Shown: positions 33,658 through 43,400 of the stretch, in pieces
Position numbering within the stretch: the stretch's first letter is position 1
How the letters are laid out: each line of letters begins with the position of its first letter
From: Sagittula sp048553715
GTDB lineage: Bacteria > Pseudomonadota > Alphaproteobacteria > Rhodobacterales > Rhodobacteraceae
Direction of reading: 5' to 3'
DNA length: 64,000 bases
Assembly: GCF_048553715.1 (NCBI RefSeq)
Contig: NZ_JBLZNC010000001.1
Location: forward strand, 186,001 to 250,000
Notes under the pieces: generated by a model
Told to the model about the DNA's origin: nothing
Databases searched by the model: none
What the model saw: the letters and a program-made list of their open reading frames with translations, nothing else
Translations under genes and position numbers: made by a program

Positions 33658-34359
33658 CTACGCGGGGGGCAGCAGGCGCGCTGCCTCCTTGCGGGCGAAG
33701 GCTTTCATCCCCGATCCGTGCGCCTCAAGAAACCCGCGCACCGCATCGGCGTCATGTTTGGACAGTTCGCGCAGCCACCATGCCACGGCTTTCTGGACGA
33801 ACCATTGCGGGTCGCCGACGTAATCAGCGGCCCACCGCAGAACGCGGTCCCGTGCGACCAGTTGCTCTGCCGACAGGTGGTTGAGCTTGGTCAGCGGCAA
33901 TGTCATCACCAAAGCGGCGCGTTTGGTCCACAGGTGGTCCGAGGTGGTCCAAGTCTCCAGCGTGTCCAGCCGCGACAGGTCGGCCATGATCCGGCGCCCA
34001 CCGGCAGAGGCCACGTGATCGGCTACAGCCCACCCGTCAAACTGTGGCACCCATGTTTCGATCAGCGCCCATGCGGCTGCATCGTCGGGCCGCATCCGTG
34101 CCTGTATCAGCAATTTGGCCGCAGTCACGCGGGCCTCGTGGATGTTCGTATCCCACAGCGCGGCTGCAAGATCGATCCGCTGCGCCAGTGTCAGAGCGCT
34201 CCGCCAGTCGCGGACCAGATCGTTCAACGCGGGCATGGGGCAGCCCAGATAGGGGCGGTCGACCTTGTGGTAGGCGGCCATATCGACAGCTTTCGCCGGG
34301 TCAGAGGCCGCGCGCAGGGCGTCAATGGCCTGCGCGGCAGTGAGCGTAGTGTCAGTCAT
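33658..34359 (-). CDS. DNA alkylation repair protein (AlkD-like)
   Basis: The 233-residue all-helical protein matches the AlkD/DNA-alkylation-repair HEAT-repeat family, glycosylases that remove bulky N3- and N7-alkylpurines without base flipping. Family-like text includes YHKVDRPYLGCPMPAL, LWDTNIHEARVTAAKLL (residues 68-84), DGWAVADHVA and GDPQWFVQKAVAWWLRELSKHD. The expected aromatic and acidic residues in the concave face appear (several Trp and Asp), but cannot be assigned without alignment. The start at 34359 is used. It precedes no other repair gene; its neighbour upstream is a DUF2569 membrane protein, 7 bases away. Confidence 0.88.
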   Translation of the reverse strand: MTDTTLTAAQAIDALRAASDPAKAVDMAAYHKVDRPYLGCPMPALNDLVRDWRSALTLAQRIDLAAALWDTNIHEARVTAAKLLIQARMRPDDAAAWALIETWVPQFDGWAVADHVASAGGRRIMADLSRLDTLETWTTSDHLWTKRAALVMTLPLTKLNHLSAEQLVARDRVLRWAADYVGDPQWFVQKAVAWWLRELSKHDADAVRGFLEAHGSGMKAFARKEAARLLPPA

Positions 34360-34366
34360 GGCAGGC

Positions 34367-34870
34367 CTATCGAATGAATGTGTTATGGGCGCGGTCCGAG
34401 AGATACAGATACGGCGTCCAGACCCCAAAGGCCACAGCCAGCGCCAGCAGCGATTTCAATGTCGCGTCGTCCAGCATCATCGCGTCTGGCAGGATCTGTT
34501 TCACGGCCCAGATGTTTCCCATCAGGAAAAGGGCGGTCAGCGTGTGAATGCCGACATAGAAGATCGGAAACAGACGGCTGCGGCGCGTAAACAGCCAAAG
34601 CTGGATCAACAACAGTGGCACCAGCACAAGGTGATAGCCCAGTTCAACGGACAAAAGCTCTGACCAGTAGGGGTGGAATTCGCCGGAAGCGGGGTTTGTC
34701 AAACGTTCCGCAAGGCCGGAGGCGTAGACCTTTTTCCAGACCCCGAGCAGCGACAGCGCCGCGTTAAAGGGGGCAAAGACCACCGCGACCGCCAGCAGCC
34801 ACAAAAGCCCGCCAATGGCGGGAGGGCGCATATTGCTTGGGGGGATGTCTGCTGTGTCATGGGCCGTCAT
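34367..34870 (-). CDS. DUF2569 family membrane protein
   Basis: The 167-residue inner-membrane protein has four hydrophobic segments (about residues 20-42, 75-95, 102-122 and 138-158) and the DUF2569-like opening PPAIGGLLWLLAVAV. Function is unknown. It ends 7 bases before the AlkD-like gene start on the same strand, so the two probably share a transcript. No clear Shine-Dalgarno is visible before the ATG at 34870. Confidence 0.75.
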   Translation of the reverse strand: MTAHDTADIPPSNMRPPAIGGLLWLLAVAVVFAPFNAALSLLGVWKKVYASGLAERLTNPASGEFHPYWSELLSVELGYHLVLVPLLLIQLWLFTRRSRLFPIFYVGIHTLTALFLMGNIWAVKQILPDAMMLDDATLKSLLALAVAFGVWTPYLYLSDRAHNTFIR

Positions 34871-34941
34871 TGCGCGAAATTATGACGAACCCGGGTTTGG
34901 TTAAAGCGTGTTTTTGCTCAAGCTACGGGCGCAGAAGGTTA

Positions 34942-34965
34942 GGGTGGCGGGGCAGACCGCCACCC
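34942..34965 (-). terminator. Hairpin after glmS
   Basis: GGGTGGCGG (34942-34950) pairs perfectly with 34957-34965 around GGCAGA, 7 bases beyond the glmS stop. Reading on the minus strand it is followed by TAACCTTCTG, a poor T-tract, so termination is probable but weak by the intrinsic criterion. Confidence 0.5.
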
Positions 34966-34971
34966 AAGGGG

Positions 34972-36789
34972 TCATTCAACAGTGACCGATTTCGCAAGGT
35001 TGCGCGGCTGGTCCACATCCGTGCCTTTGGCCACGGCTGTGTGATAGGCCAGAAGTTGCGCGGGCAGGGCGTAAAGGATCGGTGCCAGCAGGTCGTCCAC
35101 CTCGGGCATCTGGATCACCCGCCACGCGTCAGCACCCGCCGATTCCGCACCGGCGGCGTCGGTGATCAACAGAACCTTCCCACCCCGTGCCATGACTTCT
35201 TGCATGTTGGATACGGTCTTTTCAAACAGCCGGTCGCGCGGGGCCAAGACGACCACGGGCACATGCTGGTCGATCAGCGCGATGGGGCCGTGTTTTAACT
35301 CGCCAGACGCATAAGCTTCGGCATGTATATAGCTGATTTCTTTAAGTTTTAATGCGCCTTCGTGGGCGAGTGGGTACATCGCGCCACGGCCCAGAAACAG
35401 GATGTCACGGGCTTCTGCCAGCTCTTGCGCGACGGCTTCGATGGCTTGGTCGCGGCCCAGTGCCGTGTTGAACACACCGGGCAGGGCGCGCAATTGTCCA
35501 AGGATGCGGTCGCGGGCCTCGGCGCTCAGATGCCCCCGATCCTCGGCGGCTTTCAACGCCAGCAGCAACAGGACCGTCAACTGGCAGGTGAACGCCTTGG
35601 TCGAAGCAACCCCGATCTCGACACCGGCATGGATCGGCAAGGCCAGATCGCTTTCACGCGCAATCGAGGATTCGGGCACGTTGACCACGGAGTAGATCGC
35701 CTCGGCCTTACCGCGGCAATAGCGCAGCGCGGCGAGCGTATCCGCGGTCTCACCCGATTGGCTGATGAACAGGGCGGCGGTGCGCGGGGTGATCGGCGGT
35801 TCACGATAGCGGAATTCCGATGCGACGTCGATCTCCACAGGCAGTTTGGCGATCTGCTCGAACCAGTATTTCGCGGTGAACCCGGCCAGATAGGCTGTGC
35901 CACAGGCCGTGATCGTCAGCCGGTCGAGCGCTGCAAAATCGATACCCGGATCGGGCAGGGCGATGCCGCTGTCCGTCAGATAGGCGGTGATCGTGTCCGA
36001 CAGCACCGAAGGTTGTTCGGCGATTTCCTTGGCCATAAAGTGTTTGTGACCCGCCTTGTCGACGCGGGCGGCATCCATGGAGATTGTGCGCGCATCCCGC
36101 GTGACCACATGGCCGGAGGCATCTCGGATTTCTACCGAGCTCCGCGTCAGCACCGCGCGGTCGCCTTCTTCCAGATAGGTGATCCGGTTTGTCATAGGGG
36201 CCAGCGCAATCGCATCGGAGCCTACGAACATCTCGCCGTCGCCATGCCCGATCGCCAGCGGAGACCCCTTGCGCGCGGCCACCATCAGATCCTCTTCGCC
36301 ATCGAACAAAAAGGCGAGGGCAAAGGCCCCGTCGAGCGCGTCGACCGTCGCCATGGCAGCCTCAACCGGCGCTTTGCCTGCGTCAAGATGCATCGCCGTC
36401 AGCATGGCCACGGTTTCCGTGTCTGTGTCGCTTTGCGGGGTCAGGCCCTTTGCCGCCAATTCCGCGCGCAGCTCTTTGTAGTTCTCGATAATACCGTTGT
36501 GCACGACCGCGACCTTGCCGGCCCGATGGGGGTGGGCATTGGCCTCAGACGGCGCACCATGGGTGGCCCAGCGTGTGTGACCGATGCCGGATTTTCCGGC
36601 CAGCGGGCTGTGAACCAGCAGATCGGACAGGTTGGCCAGCTTGCCCACCGCGCGCCTGCGGTCCAGAACACCTGCGTTCACCGTCGCGATGCCTGCACTG
36701 TCGTAGCCGCGATATTCAAGACGGCGCAGCGCCTCGACCAGAATGGGGGCGACCTCGTGAGAGCCCAGAACACCAACAATCCCGCACAT
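34972..36789 (-). CDS. glmS: Glutamine--fructose-6-phosphate aminotransferase (isomerising)
   Basis: GlmS (605 residues) makes glucosamine-6-phosphate from fructose-6-phosphate and glutamine, the entry to peptidoglycan and LPS amino sugars. The N-terminal nucleophile is Cys2 (MCGIVGV). The class II amidotransferase domain is followed by two SIS domains (SQSGETADTLAALRYC and GRGAMYPLAHEGALKLKE) and the C-terminal DQPRNLAKSVTVE. AGAGG lies just upstream of the ATG. It follows glmU by 15 bases on the same strand, so the two form an operon for UDP-GlcNAc supply. Confidence 0.98.
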   Translation of the reverse strand: MCGIVGVLGSHEVAPILVEALRRLEYRGYDSAGIATVNAGVLDRRRAVGKLANLSDLLVHSPLAGKSGIGHTRWATHGAPSEANAHPHRAGKVAVVHNGIIENYKELRAELAAKGLTPQSDTDTETVAMLTAMHLDAGKAPVEAAMATVDALDGAFALAFLFDGEEDLMVAARKGSPLAIGHGDGEMFVGSDAIALAPMTNRITYLEEGDRAVLTRSSVEIRDASGHVVTRDARTISMDAARVDKAGHKHFMAKEIAEQPSVLSDTITAYLTDSGIALPDPGIDFAALDRLTITACGTAYLAGFTAKYWFEQIAKLPVEIDVASEFRYREPPITPRTAALFISQSGETADTLAALRYCRGKAEAIYSVVNVPESSIARESDLALPIHAGVEIGVASTKAFTCQLTVLLLLALKAAEDRGHLSAEARDRILGQLRALPGVFNTALGRDQAIEAVAQELAEARDILFLGRGAMYPLAHEGALKLKEISYIHAEAYASGELKHGPIALIDQHVPVVVLAPRDRLFEKTVSNMQEVMARGGKVLLITDAAGAESAGADAWRVIQMPEVDDLLAPILYALPAQLLAYHTAVAKGTDVDQPRNLAKSVTVE

Positions 36790-36804
36790 GACCTCTTATC
36801 CTCT

Positions 36805-38154
36805 TTACTGCTTCGACTGCTTGGCCCTTTTGGCCTTGAGCATGGTAAATAGCTTTGTGGCAAACCCGTCCTTGGTCACCTGTTGCGGCCGCGCCAGCGC
36901 CAGCGCACCGTCAGGCACGTCCCTGGTGATGGTCGATCCCGACCCGGTCATGGCACCGTCGCCCACTGTCACTGGGGCCACCAGCATAGTGTCCGACCCG
37001 ATAAAGGCATTCTTGCCGATCGTTGTCTTGTGTTTGAAAACGCCATCGTAGTTGCAGGTGATGGTGCCAGCACCGATATTGGTGCGCTCGCCAATTTCCG
37101 CATCCCCGATGTAGGTCAGATGGTTGGCTTTGACGCCCTCATGCAGGATCGCGTTCTTCACCTCGACAAAGTTGCCGATATGCACGTCTTCGGCCAGTTC
37201 GGCACCGGGGCGCAGACGGGCATAGGGACCAACGACCGCGCCGCGCGACACATGGCATCCCTCAAGGTGGGAAAAAGCCCGGATCCGCGCGCCGGATTCC
37301 ACTGTGACCTCAGGCCCGAAAACCACGTTCTGCTCAACCTCGGTGTCGCGCCCGATGACAGTGTCCCAGGCAAAAAACACGGTCTCCGGCGCAGCCAGCG
37401 TGATGCCGTTCTCCAACGCCTCCGCCCGCGCGCGCGCCTGAAATGCGGCCTCCGCCTGCGCCAGATCCGCGCGAGAGTTGACCCCCATGGTCTCGGCCTC
37501 GTCACAGCGCACCACCGTCGCCGACAATCCGCGCGCGCGGGCAATTTCGACGATGTCGGTCAGGTAGAATTCGCCTGCGCTGTTGTTGTTGCCCACGGCA
37601 TCGATCAATGCGGCCAATGTCGTCTTATTCGCCGCCACCACGCCGGAATTGCACAGACGGATGGCGCGCTCTTCGGCACTCGCATCCTTGAATTCGACGA
37701 TCCGCAAAAGGGCATCGCCATCGGTGATCAAGCGGCCATAGCGGGCGGGATCGGCCGCTTCGAACCCCAAAACAACCACGTCATGGCGGGCACGCGCCTC
37801 AGCCATCCGGGCCAGCGTATGCTCCGAGATGAACGGCGTGTCACCGTACAAAACGATGGCATCCCCGCTAAAATCCTCCAGCGCGGGAAAGGCCTGTGCC
37901 ACTGCATGCGCCGTGCCAAGCTGTTCGGACTGCAGCGCAATCACGGCCCGGTCGTCCAAGCTCTTGGCGCTGGCCTCCACAGCCTCGGCACCATGCCCCG
38001 CAACGACCACACAGGCGTCCGGCTCCAGCGCCTGACCGGCCCGCATCGCATGCCACAGCATCGGCGCATGGGCGATCTTGTGCAGCACCTTGGGCAGATC
38101 AGACTGCATGCGCGTACCTTTTCCGGCAGCAAGGACGATCAGGGCAACAGGCAT
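36805..38154 (-). CDS. glmU: Bifunctional GlmU, UDP-N-acetylglucosamine synthesis
   Basis: This 449-residue enzyme acetylates glucosamine-1-phosphate (C-terminal left-handed beta-helix) and then uridylylates it (N-terminal pyrophosphorylase). The nucleotide-binding LAAGKGTRMQSDLPKVLH is at residues 8-25, GDTPFI is further on, and hexapeptide repeats with NIGAGTITCNYDG make up the second half. The order glmU-glmS with 15 bases between them supports a two-gene operon. It is divergent from gph (121 bases), with an imperfect inverted repeat in the gap. Confidence 0.98.
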   Translation of the reverse strand: MPVALIVLAAGKGTRMQSDLPKVLHKIAHAPMLWHAMRAGQALEPDACVVVAGHGAEAVEASAKSLDDRAVIALQSEQLGTAHAVAQAFPALEDFSGDAIVLYGDTPFISEHTLARMAEARARHDVVVLGFEAADPARYGRLITDGDALLRIVEFKDASAEERAIRLCNSGVVAANKTTLAALIDAVGNNNSAGEFYLTDIVEIARARGLSATVVRCDEAETMGVNSRADLAQAEAAFQARARAEALENGITLAAPETVFFAWDTVIGRDTEVEQNVVFGPEVTVESGARIRAFSHLEGCHVSRGAVVGPYARLRPGAELAEDVHIGNFVEVKNAILHEGVKANHLTYIGDAEIGERTNIGAGTITCNYDGVFKHKTTIGKNAFIGSDTMLVAPVTVGDGAMTGSGSTITRDVPDGALALARPQQVTKDGFATKLFTMLKAKRAKQSKQ

Positions 38155-38195
38155 AATGGCAATCCGGTTTGTTCTTCCAACGGCGCCGTTTTATA

Positions 38196-38218
38196 GGTTT
38201 GCCTGTACATGGCAAGCC
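38196..38218. promoter_or_regulatory. Inverted repeat between glmU and gph
   Basis: GGTTTGCC (38196-38203) and GGCAAGCC (38211-38218) form an inverted repeat with one mismatch around TGTACAT. It is 42 bases upstream of the glmU start and 57 upstream of gph. A repressor site is possible; no named consensus is matched. Confidence 0.3.
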
Positions 38219-38275
38219 GAAGCCCCTCACGGTTGATTTCGGTCTGTGACATGACGAAACAGAACGGGGCGGGCT

Positions 38276-38959
38276 ATGAAACCTTGCGTGATTTTCGACC
38301 TTGACGGGACACTTGCGGACACCAGCGGTGATCTGATCGCAGCGGCGAACGTCTGTTTCGCACAAATGGACCTTACGGCAGCGCAGCGTGAAATGGCACG
38401 TCTGGACCCCACCCGCGATGCGGGCATCGCCGTGCGCGGCGGGCGACGTATGCTGACAGCCGGGCTGGAACGCGCCGGCTGCTATTCAGATGCGCTGGTC
38501 GAAGCCTGGTATCAGCCGCTGTTGCGCGCATATGATAGCGCATTGGACGTTCACAGCCATTTCTACCCCGGCGCGGTCGCGGCGGTGGAAACCCTGCGCC
38601 GCAATGGCTACGCCACAGGCATCTGCACCAACAAGCCCGAGGCGATGGCCGAAAAGCTCATGCGTGCTCTCGGGGCGCGGGACCTGTTCGACGCCCTGAT
38701 CGGCGCCGATACATTGCCCACCCGCAAGCCTGACGTCGCTCCCTTCTGGGCCGCCGTTGATCAAAGCGGTGGCGACCGCAAAGCCGCGTTGCTGGTTGGG
38801 GACAGCGACACGGACCGGACCACCTCTGCAAATGCGGGTGTGCCCAGCATCCTTGTGACCTTCTCGCCCGAAGGCTGCGGCGTCAAAGACCTCACGCCCG
38901 AGGCGACGATTGATCACTTCGACGAACTGCCTGCGGTGGTCGACGCCCTGTTGCGGTAA
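38276..38959 (+). CDS. gph: Phosphoglycolate phosphatase (HAD family)
   Basis: The 227-residue HAD hydrolase has motif I DLDGTLAD (Asp8 nucleophile, Asp10), motif II in CTNKPEAM, motif III Lys in TRKPDVAPF and motif IV GDSDTDRTTSANAG. The cap domain is of the helical C1 type. This matches Gph, which removes 2-phosphoglycolate from oxidative or repair processes. Other HAD phosphatases share the motifs, so the substrate is inferred from family resemblance. GGGGCGGG is just upstream of the ATG. Confidence 0.88.
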   Translation: MKPCVIFDLDGTLADTSGDLIAAANVCFAQMDLTAAQREMARLDPTRDAGIAVRGGRRMLTAGLERAGCYSDALVEAWYQPLLRAYDSALDVHSHFYPGAVAAVETLRRNGYATGICTNKPEAMAEKLMRALGARDLFDALIGADTLPTRKPDVAPFWAAVDQSGGDRKAALLVGDSDTDRTTSANAGVPSILVTFSPEGCGVKDLTPEATIDHFDELPAVVDALLR

Positions 38960-39158
38960 GGCGCGCCTTTCCGCTTTTCCTTGGCCAAATACCTAAATCC
39001 CTGCCGTCGGGCTGGGCACCCACGCCGTTGGGGTGGAGGCGGTTTGGTGTCAAACTCGGGCCGTCCACCCTCCCGAATCCAGCGATCCCGATGCAATAAA
39101 CCCGCATCAGCCCGCCTGCAGGCCGCGCCATTATACCGAAAATAAAACGTATATTTCC

Positions 39159-39168
39159 CTAACGTTAG
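39159..39168. promoter_or_regulatory. Palindrome upstream of the SH3b gene
   Basis: CTAACGTTAG is a perfect 10-bp palindrome, 75 bases before the ATG at 39243, in an AT-rich stretch that stands out from the GC-rich surroundings. It may be part of a promoter or operator for the secreted-protein genes that follow. The 283-base gap 38960-39242 holds nothing else I can support. Confidence 0.3.
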
Positions 39169-39242
39169 TTAATGGGGCAACAATGTTATTGAATAACGAC
39201 CGGGCTGCTGCAAGGCTTCCAGCAGCTTTGAAAGGTTTTGTT

Positions 39243-40328
39243 ATGAACATTGCGAATGCAGTATTATCTGCCGCTATCGTCGCGCTCTGCGCCGCGACAA
39301 GCGCCCGTAGCGAATTGATGGAAGTCTACAACATCACATCCGGGGACAGCCTGAATGTCCGGCTTGGTCCCGGCGCGACCCATGCCGATATCGGAGATCT
39401 GCAAAACGCCGCTATCGTAAATGTTCTCAGTGTCGACGAAAGCGGGAAATGGGCGCAGATACGCTATCGCGGCCAACTGGCGTGGGTCTCGCACAGCTAT
39501 TTGCGCGTGGTCCCTGTGGTGTCCTCTGCCTTGGGGCCGCATTTTGTCTCGGGCATTCCGGCGAATGATCCCGATGGGGGGCTGGTCGTGCGCTCGGGCG
39601 ATGGGACCTCCCATCCGCAGATCGGCGTGCTGCCTCAGGGGACAGCGGTCCATGTGATCGAACGCAGGCAGGGCGGGGACTGGGCCATGATCAGGTTCGG
39701 GACAGGTATCGGGTTTGTCTCGACCGCCTATCTCGGCAGTGCTCCCCCAGAGGCACCTTCGCAATCCGATGGCTCGCAGGTGTCGCCGGGATATTACACC
39801 GTCAGCGGTGTGGCGCAGAATGACAGGTTGAATGTGCGGGCCGCCCCGAATGCGGGAAGCGACATTGTTTCGTCACTCGCACCGGGCGCGTCGGTTTTCG
39901 TCAACGGCCCTGCCACCGGCAATTGGGTCAGTGTAAGCGTGAACGGACAAAGCGCCTATGTGAACGCGCGCTTTTTGACCCGACAGTCCAGCCAATCCGG
40001 CAGCCAGACCGCGAATGGTTTCCCCTTAGGGGTAACCTGCCGCGGGACCGAACCCTTCTGGACCCTGTCCATCGCCGATGATCGCAGCGTGACCTACACC
40101 GAGTTGAACAGCGGGGCGGACCCTATGGTGTCGCTGGTGCAAACCACACCCGCCTCCGGTGGCGGCTACCCGTTTGCTTTTGTGGCCGGTCCCTACACAG
40201 GGTCTTTGGACCAGCAAAGCTGCTCTGACGGCATGTCGGATACGTCCTACTCGATGACAATATCCTTTGATCGGCTGCTGTCGGGCGGCGTTCCCGGCAC
40301 CCATTATGGCTGCTGTAATTTGAATTGA
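39243..40328 (+). CDS. Secreted triple-SH3b protein with COG3650-like C-terminal domain
   Basis: The 361-residue exported protein has a signal peptide at residues 1-23. Three bacterial SH3 domains follow (about 24-90, 100-165 and 182-246), each with the GDSLNVRLGPG-like motif and a closing YL/FL. The C-terminal domain (259-361) starts TCRGTEPFWTLSI and includes CSDGMSDTSY and a final GCC, the pattern of COG3650-type envelope proteins. SH3b domains usually bind peptidoglycan, so a cell-wall role is inferred. I chose ATG 39243 because it gives a clean signal peptide; 39183 is an upstream alternative. A strong terminator follows it, then the giant repeat protein gene. Confidence 0.85.
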   Translation: MNIANAVLSAAIVALCAATSARSELMEVYNITSGDSLNVRLGPGATHADIGDLQNAAIVNVLSVDESGKWAQIRYRGQLAWVSHSYLRVVPVVSSALGPHFVSGIPANDPDGGLVVRSGDGTSHPQIGVLPQGTAVHVIERRQGGDWAMIRFGTGIGFVSTAYLGSAPPEAPSQSDGSQVSPGYYTVSGVAQNDRLNVRAAPNAGSDIVSSLAPGASVFVNGPATGNWVSVSVNGQSAYVNARFLTRQSSQSGSQTANGFPLGVTCRGTEPFWTLSIADDRSVTYTELNSGADPMVSLVQTTPASGGGYPFAFVAGPYTGSLDQQSCSDGMSDTSYSMTISFDRLLSGGVPGTHYGCCNLN

Positions 40329-40337
40329 GTTTCCCCG

Positions 40338-40368
40338 ACGGGCGGCAGCAGGTTTGCCGCCCGTTTTT
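40338..40368 (+). terminator. Intrinsic terminator between the SH3b gene and the giant protein gene
   Basis: ACGGGCGGCA (40338-40347) pairs perfectly with 40355-40364 around a 7-base loop, with Ts from 40364. The two secreted-protein genes therefore probably have separate transcripts or partial read-through. Confidence 0.85.
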
Positions 40369-40414
40369 GGTTTCCAGCCGTCTTTCGCGGCTAAAATTTA
40401 ACGAAAGTGAATTT

Positions 40415-43400
40415 ATGAAAAACACAATCTGCACCATAGCTGTGTTAAGCAGCCTCGCATCACCGGTCATTGCCCAGCAGAACCTATTGTTTAATTCCGA
40501 ACTGAACGTCGATCCGGGCTTACCCTATGGCGATCTGGGGTCCTTTATCATTCCGGGCTGGTTCACAGTTTCAAGTGATGCCCCGACCAACTTGCTGCTG
40601 AACCGGCATAATCTGGTGCATGTCGATGGGCCGGGCGGGCCAACCCTGGTTGCGCAAGCGCCCGAAGAGGACGCGACAAACAACGGGCCCAGCCAATTCT
40701 ATCTCGACAGTTGGGGCACAGAGACAGCTTATGCTTGGCAGTACTTTACCCCGAGCTGCAACGGAACGGTGGTGGGCACGGTCTTTGCGACCAGCCGCCA
40801 CAATCACAACGGCAATGCGCCGAACCGCACAGGCACCGGCGCACTGTCAATCGTGCCCGTCACAGACATGTTGATGGAACAGCCCGCAGGGACGGCGGTC
40901 GCCCCAACGGCGGCGCAAGCTGCAATTGTGCAACCTTTGATCACCGATCACATCGCCGCACGGCAGGACTACGGCCTGCCAGCGGGGAATTCGGCAACCG
41001 ACCCTTGGCTGCCCTATACGACATCGGCCACAGTTCAGGCGGGCCAGACCTACGCAGTGGTCGCGGAAATCGGCGCCCAGATGAACGTCGACCAGATCAC
41101 GGTCGTCGAGGACTGCACCTTCCCGCCGCTGGAGGCTCAGGATGTCTCGCTGACCAAGACCTGCGAAGCTCCGGTGCCGCATATGCACAACGGCATATGG
41201 GGCCAGCGGTGGGACTGTCAGGTGGATGTGACCACCACTGTTGCCCCCTTCGCCGGCGACATCATTGTGCATGACGTGTTCACGAACACACCGCTTGTCG
41301 ATGGCGAAATCCTGCTCGGCCAATCGGTCAGCGGCAACGGATCGTGTTTTGCTGGCGATTGTCTGATCGAGGGCGCGAATTTCGACAGTTCAGGCACGGA
41401 AAGCTTTACCTTCGACGTGTTTGTCGAGGCGACGGATACCGCCGACAGCTACCCGTTGGAAAACTGTGCGTCGGCAGAGATCGACGACGGCGCGGGCACC
41501 ATGACGCCCGTTGCGCCCGCCTGCACGACGGCCACATGGGCGCCCGGTGTCGATGTGGTCAAAACCTGCGACCCGATCCCCGAAGATGCCACGGCCCCCT
41601 ATACCATGAACTGCCGGATCACGGTCACGGGCAGCGACCTCGTGGGCGGCAGTTTCGTCAGTGTGATCGATGCTTTCGCCGCGCAGCCGCCCAGCGTGGC
41701 GACCGTGGCCCCGACGTTCATGAATGTCACCTCGACAGAGAACTGGAACTGCATTGATCAAGCATTGAACCAGCCGTCCTCGATGGGCGTTTGTGAACTT
41801 CCCGCCGCTGACCTGATGAATGCGGGCGGAACATCCACGCTGGACATCACCTTTCAGTTTGATGTGGATACCGCGCCCACGCAGGTGGCCAATTGCCGTT
41901 TCTCCGAAATCCTCGAAGACAGCTATATCGATCAGGCATCAGGGCAGCGCAGCGCTTTGCGGTCTCCGCTTAAGGGCATCGCGCCGCAAGCCGACGGTTG
42001 GCCGCAAATGCCTGATGGCTGTGTGTATGTAGATGTGCCCGGCCCGCAGCTGGAAACCAAGGTCGCGCCCGAGATCAAGAAGTCCTGCAACCAGCCCGTG
42101 CTAAGCAGCCATAACGGGGTGACGGGCTACGTCTGGCAGTGCGAGGCAAACATCAGCGTCGCTCCGTCACCATTTGCGGGGGATGTCAGCTTTACCGATG
42201 ATGGATCGCAAATCTCGGTCGGAACGTCGTCTTTCATTTCCGTCTCGGAGCCTACGCCGACCGTTTGTCAGGGTTTGGGAACCGACACGCTGAGCTGCAG
42301 CTTTGCAGGGGCGAGCTTTGCCTCGCCATATACCGTCCAATATGAGTTGTTCACGCCCTTCACCGGCACGCAGGAAGCCATCGAATGGGAAAACTGTATC
42401 CGCGGCGAGGCGGTGACAGCGGCGGGAACATTCCCAAGCGTGCCGATGTGTGTGACCCGCTTCATCAAGCCGGGCGACGACATCGATCTCCCTCCGGCCA
42501 AGGAGGTGAAGCTTGAAAAGATCTGCGAGGCCAATGGCCGCGAGATCACCCATGACGGTGAGACCGGCATGGCATGGGACTGCAGGATCGAGGTGACGGC
42601 CAGCCCCGCGCCATTCGCGGGCAGCTTCACCTTTACCGAGGACGCCACCGCGATCAGCGGCAGCAGCGGGCAGATCATTGGCATCGATCAGGCGCAGCCT
42701 GCGGATTGGTCCTGTCTGCCCGGTTTGCCGACCCAAAGCACCGATTGCACCATTTCGGGGGCAAGCTTTGACAGCAGCGGTTCCGAGACGGTCGGCTTTA
42801 CCCTGTTCGCGCCCAGCAATGGCGAGACCATCGATTGGACGAATTGCGCCAGCGGGGTCTATACCGCCGCCGAAGGGGCCGAGCCTCAGGAAGTGGGGGG
42901 CAACTGCCAGACGACCACGTGGAAACCGGACGACAGCACTCCGCCTGAGTTCTCGCTCAAGAAAAGTTGTCGCGGACCCTATGAGCAGGGCGACGCGCAG
43001 CAGTACAACTGTATCATCTATGTCACGCAGACGGGGGGTGATCCGATCACCCAGCCGCTGACATTGAACGAGCTGTTCAGCTCCACCACCACGGGACAAT
43101 CTGCCTCGCAATACCTGATCGCCCTGATGGGCACGACCGGATGGGCCTGCGATGTTCCAACAGCAAGCTGCACGATCCAGCCTGCGGATTTCAACGGCAC
43201 CGGCGGCCATCAGATCGGGGGCTTTTTCCTGATCCCCAATGGCGTTCTGGCAGAGCAGGATTTCGAGAACTGCGCCGCGCTGACCATGGGGGATCAGACC
43301 GTCGCCAGCGCGCCTTGTGTTGCGATTGACGAGCCCGACGGTCCCGCGTTCGAGGTGTCGAAAGACTGTAAACCTCTGGGTGATCGGCAGACCATGGGGC

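Noticed and set aside
35362..38196. Long open frames antisense to glmS and glmU (about 440-500 codons)
   Set aside because: They mirror two highly conserved enzymes, begin without ribosome-binding sites, and have the Arg/Gly/His-rich composition typical of antisense frames in GC-rich genes.
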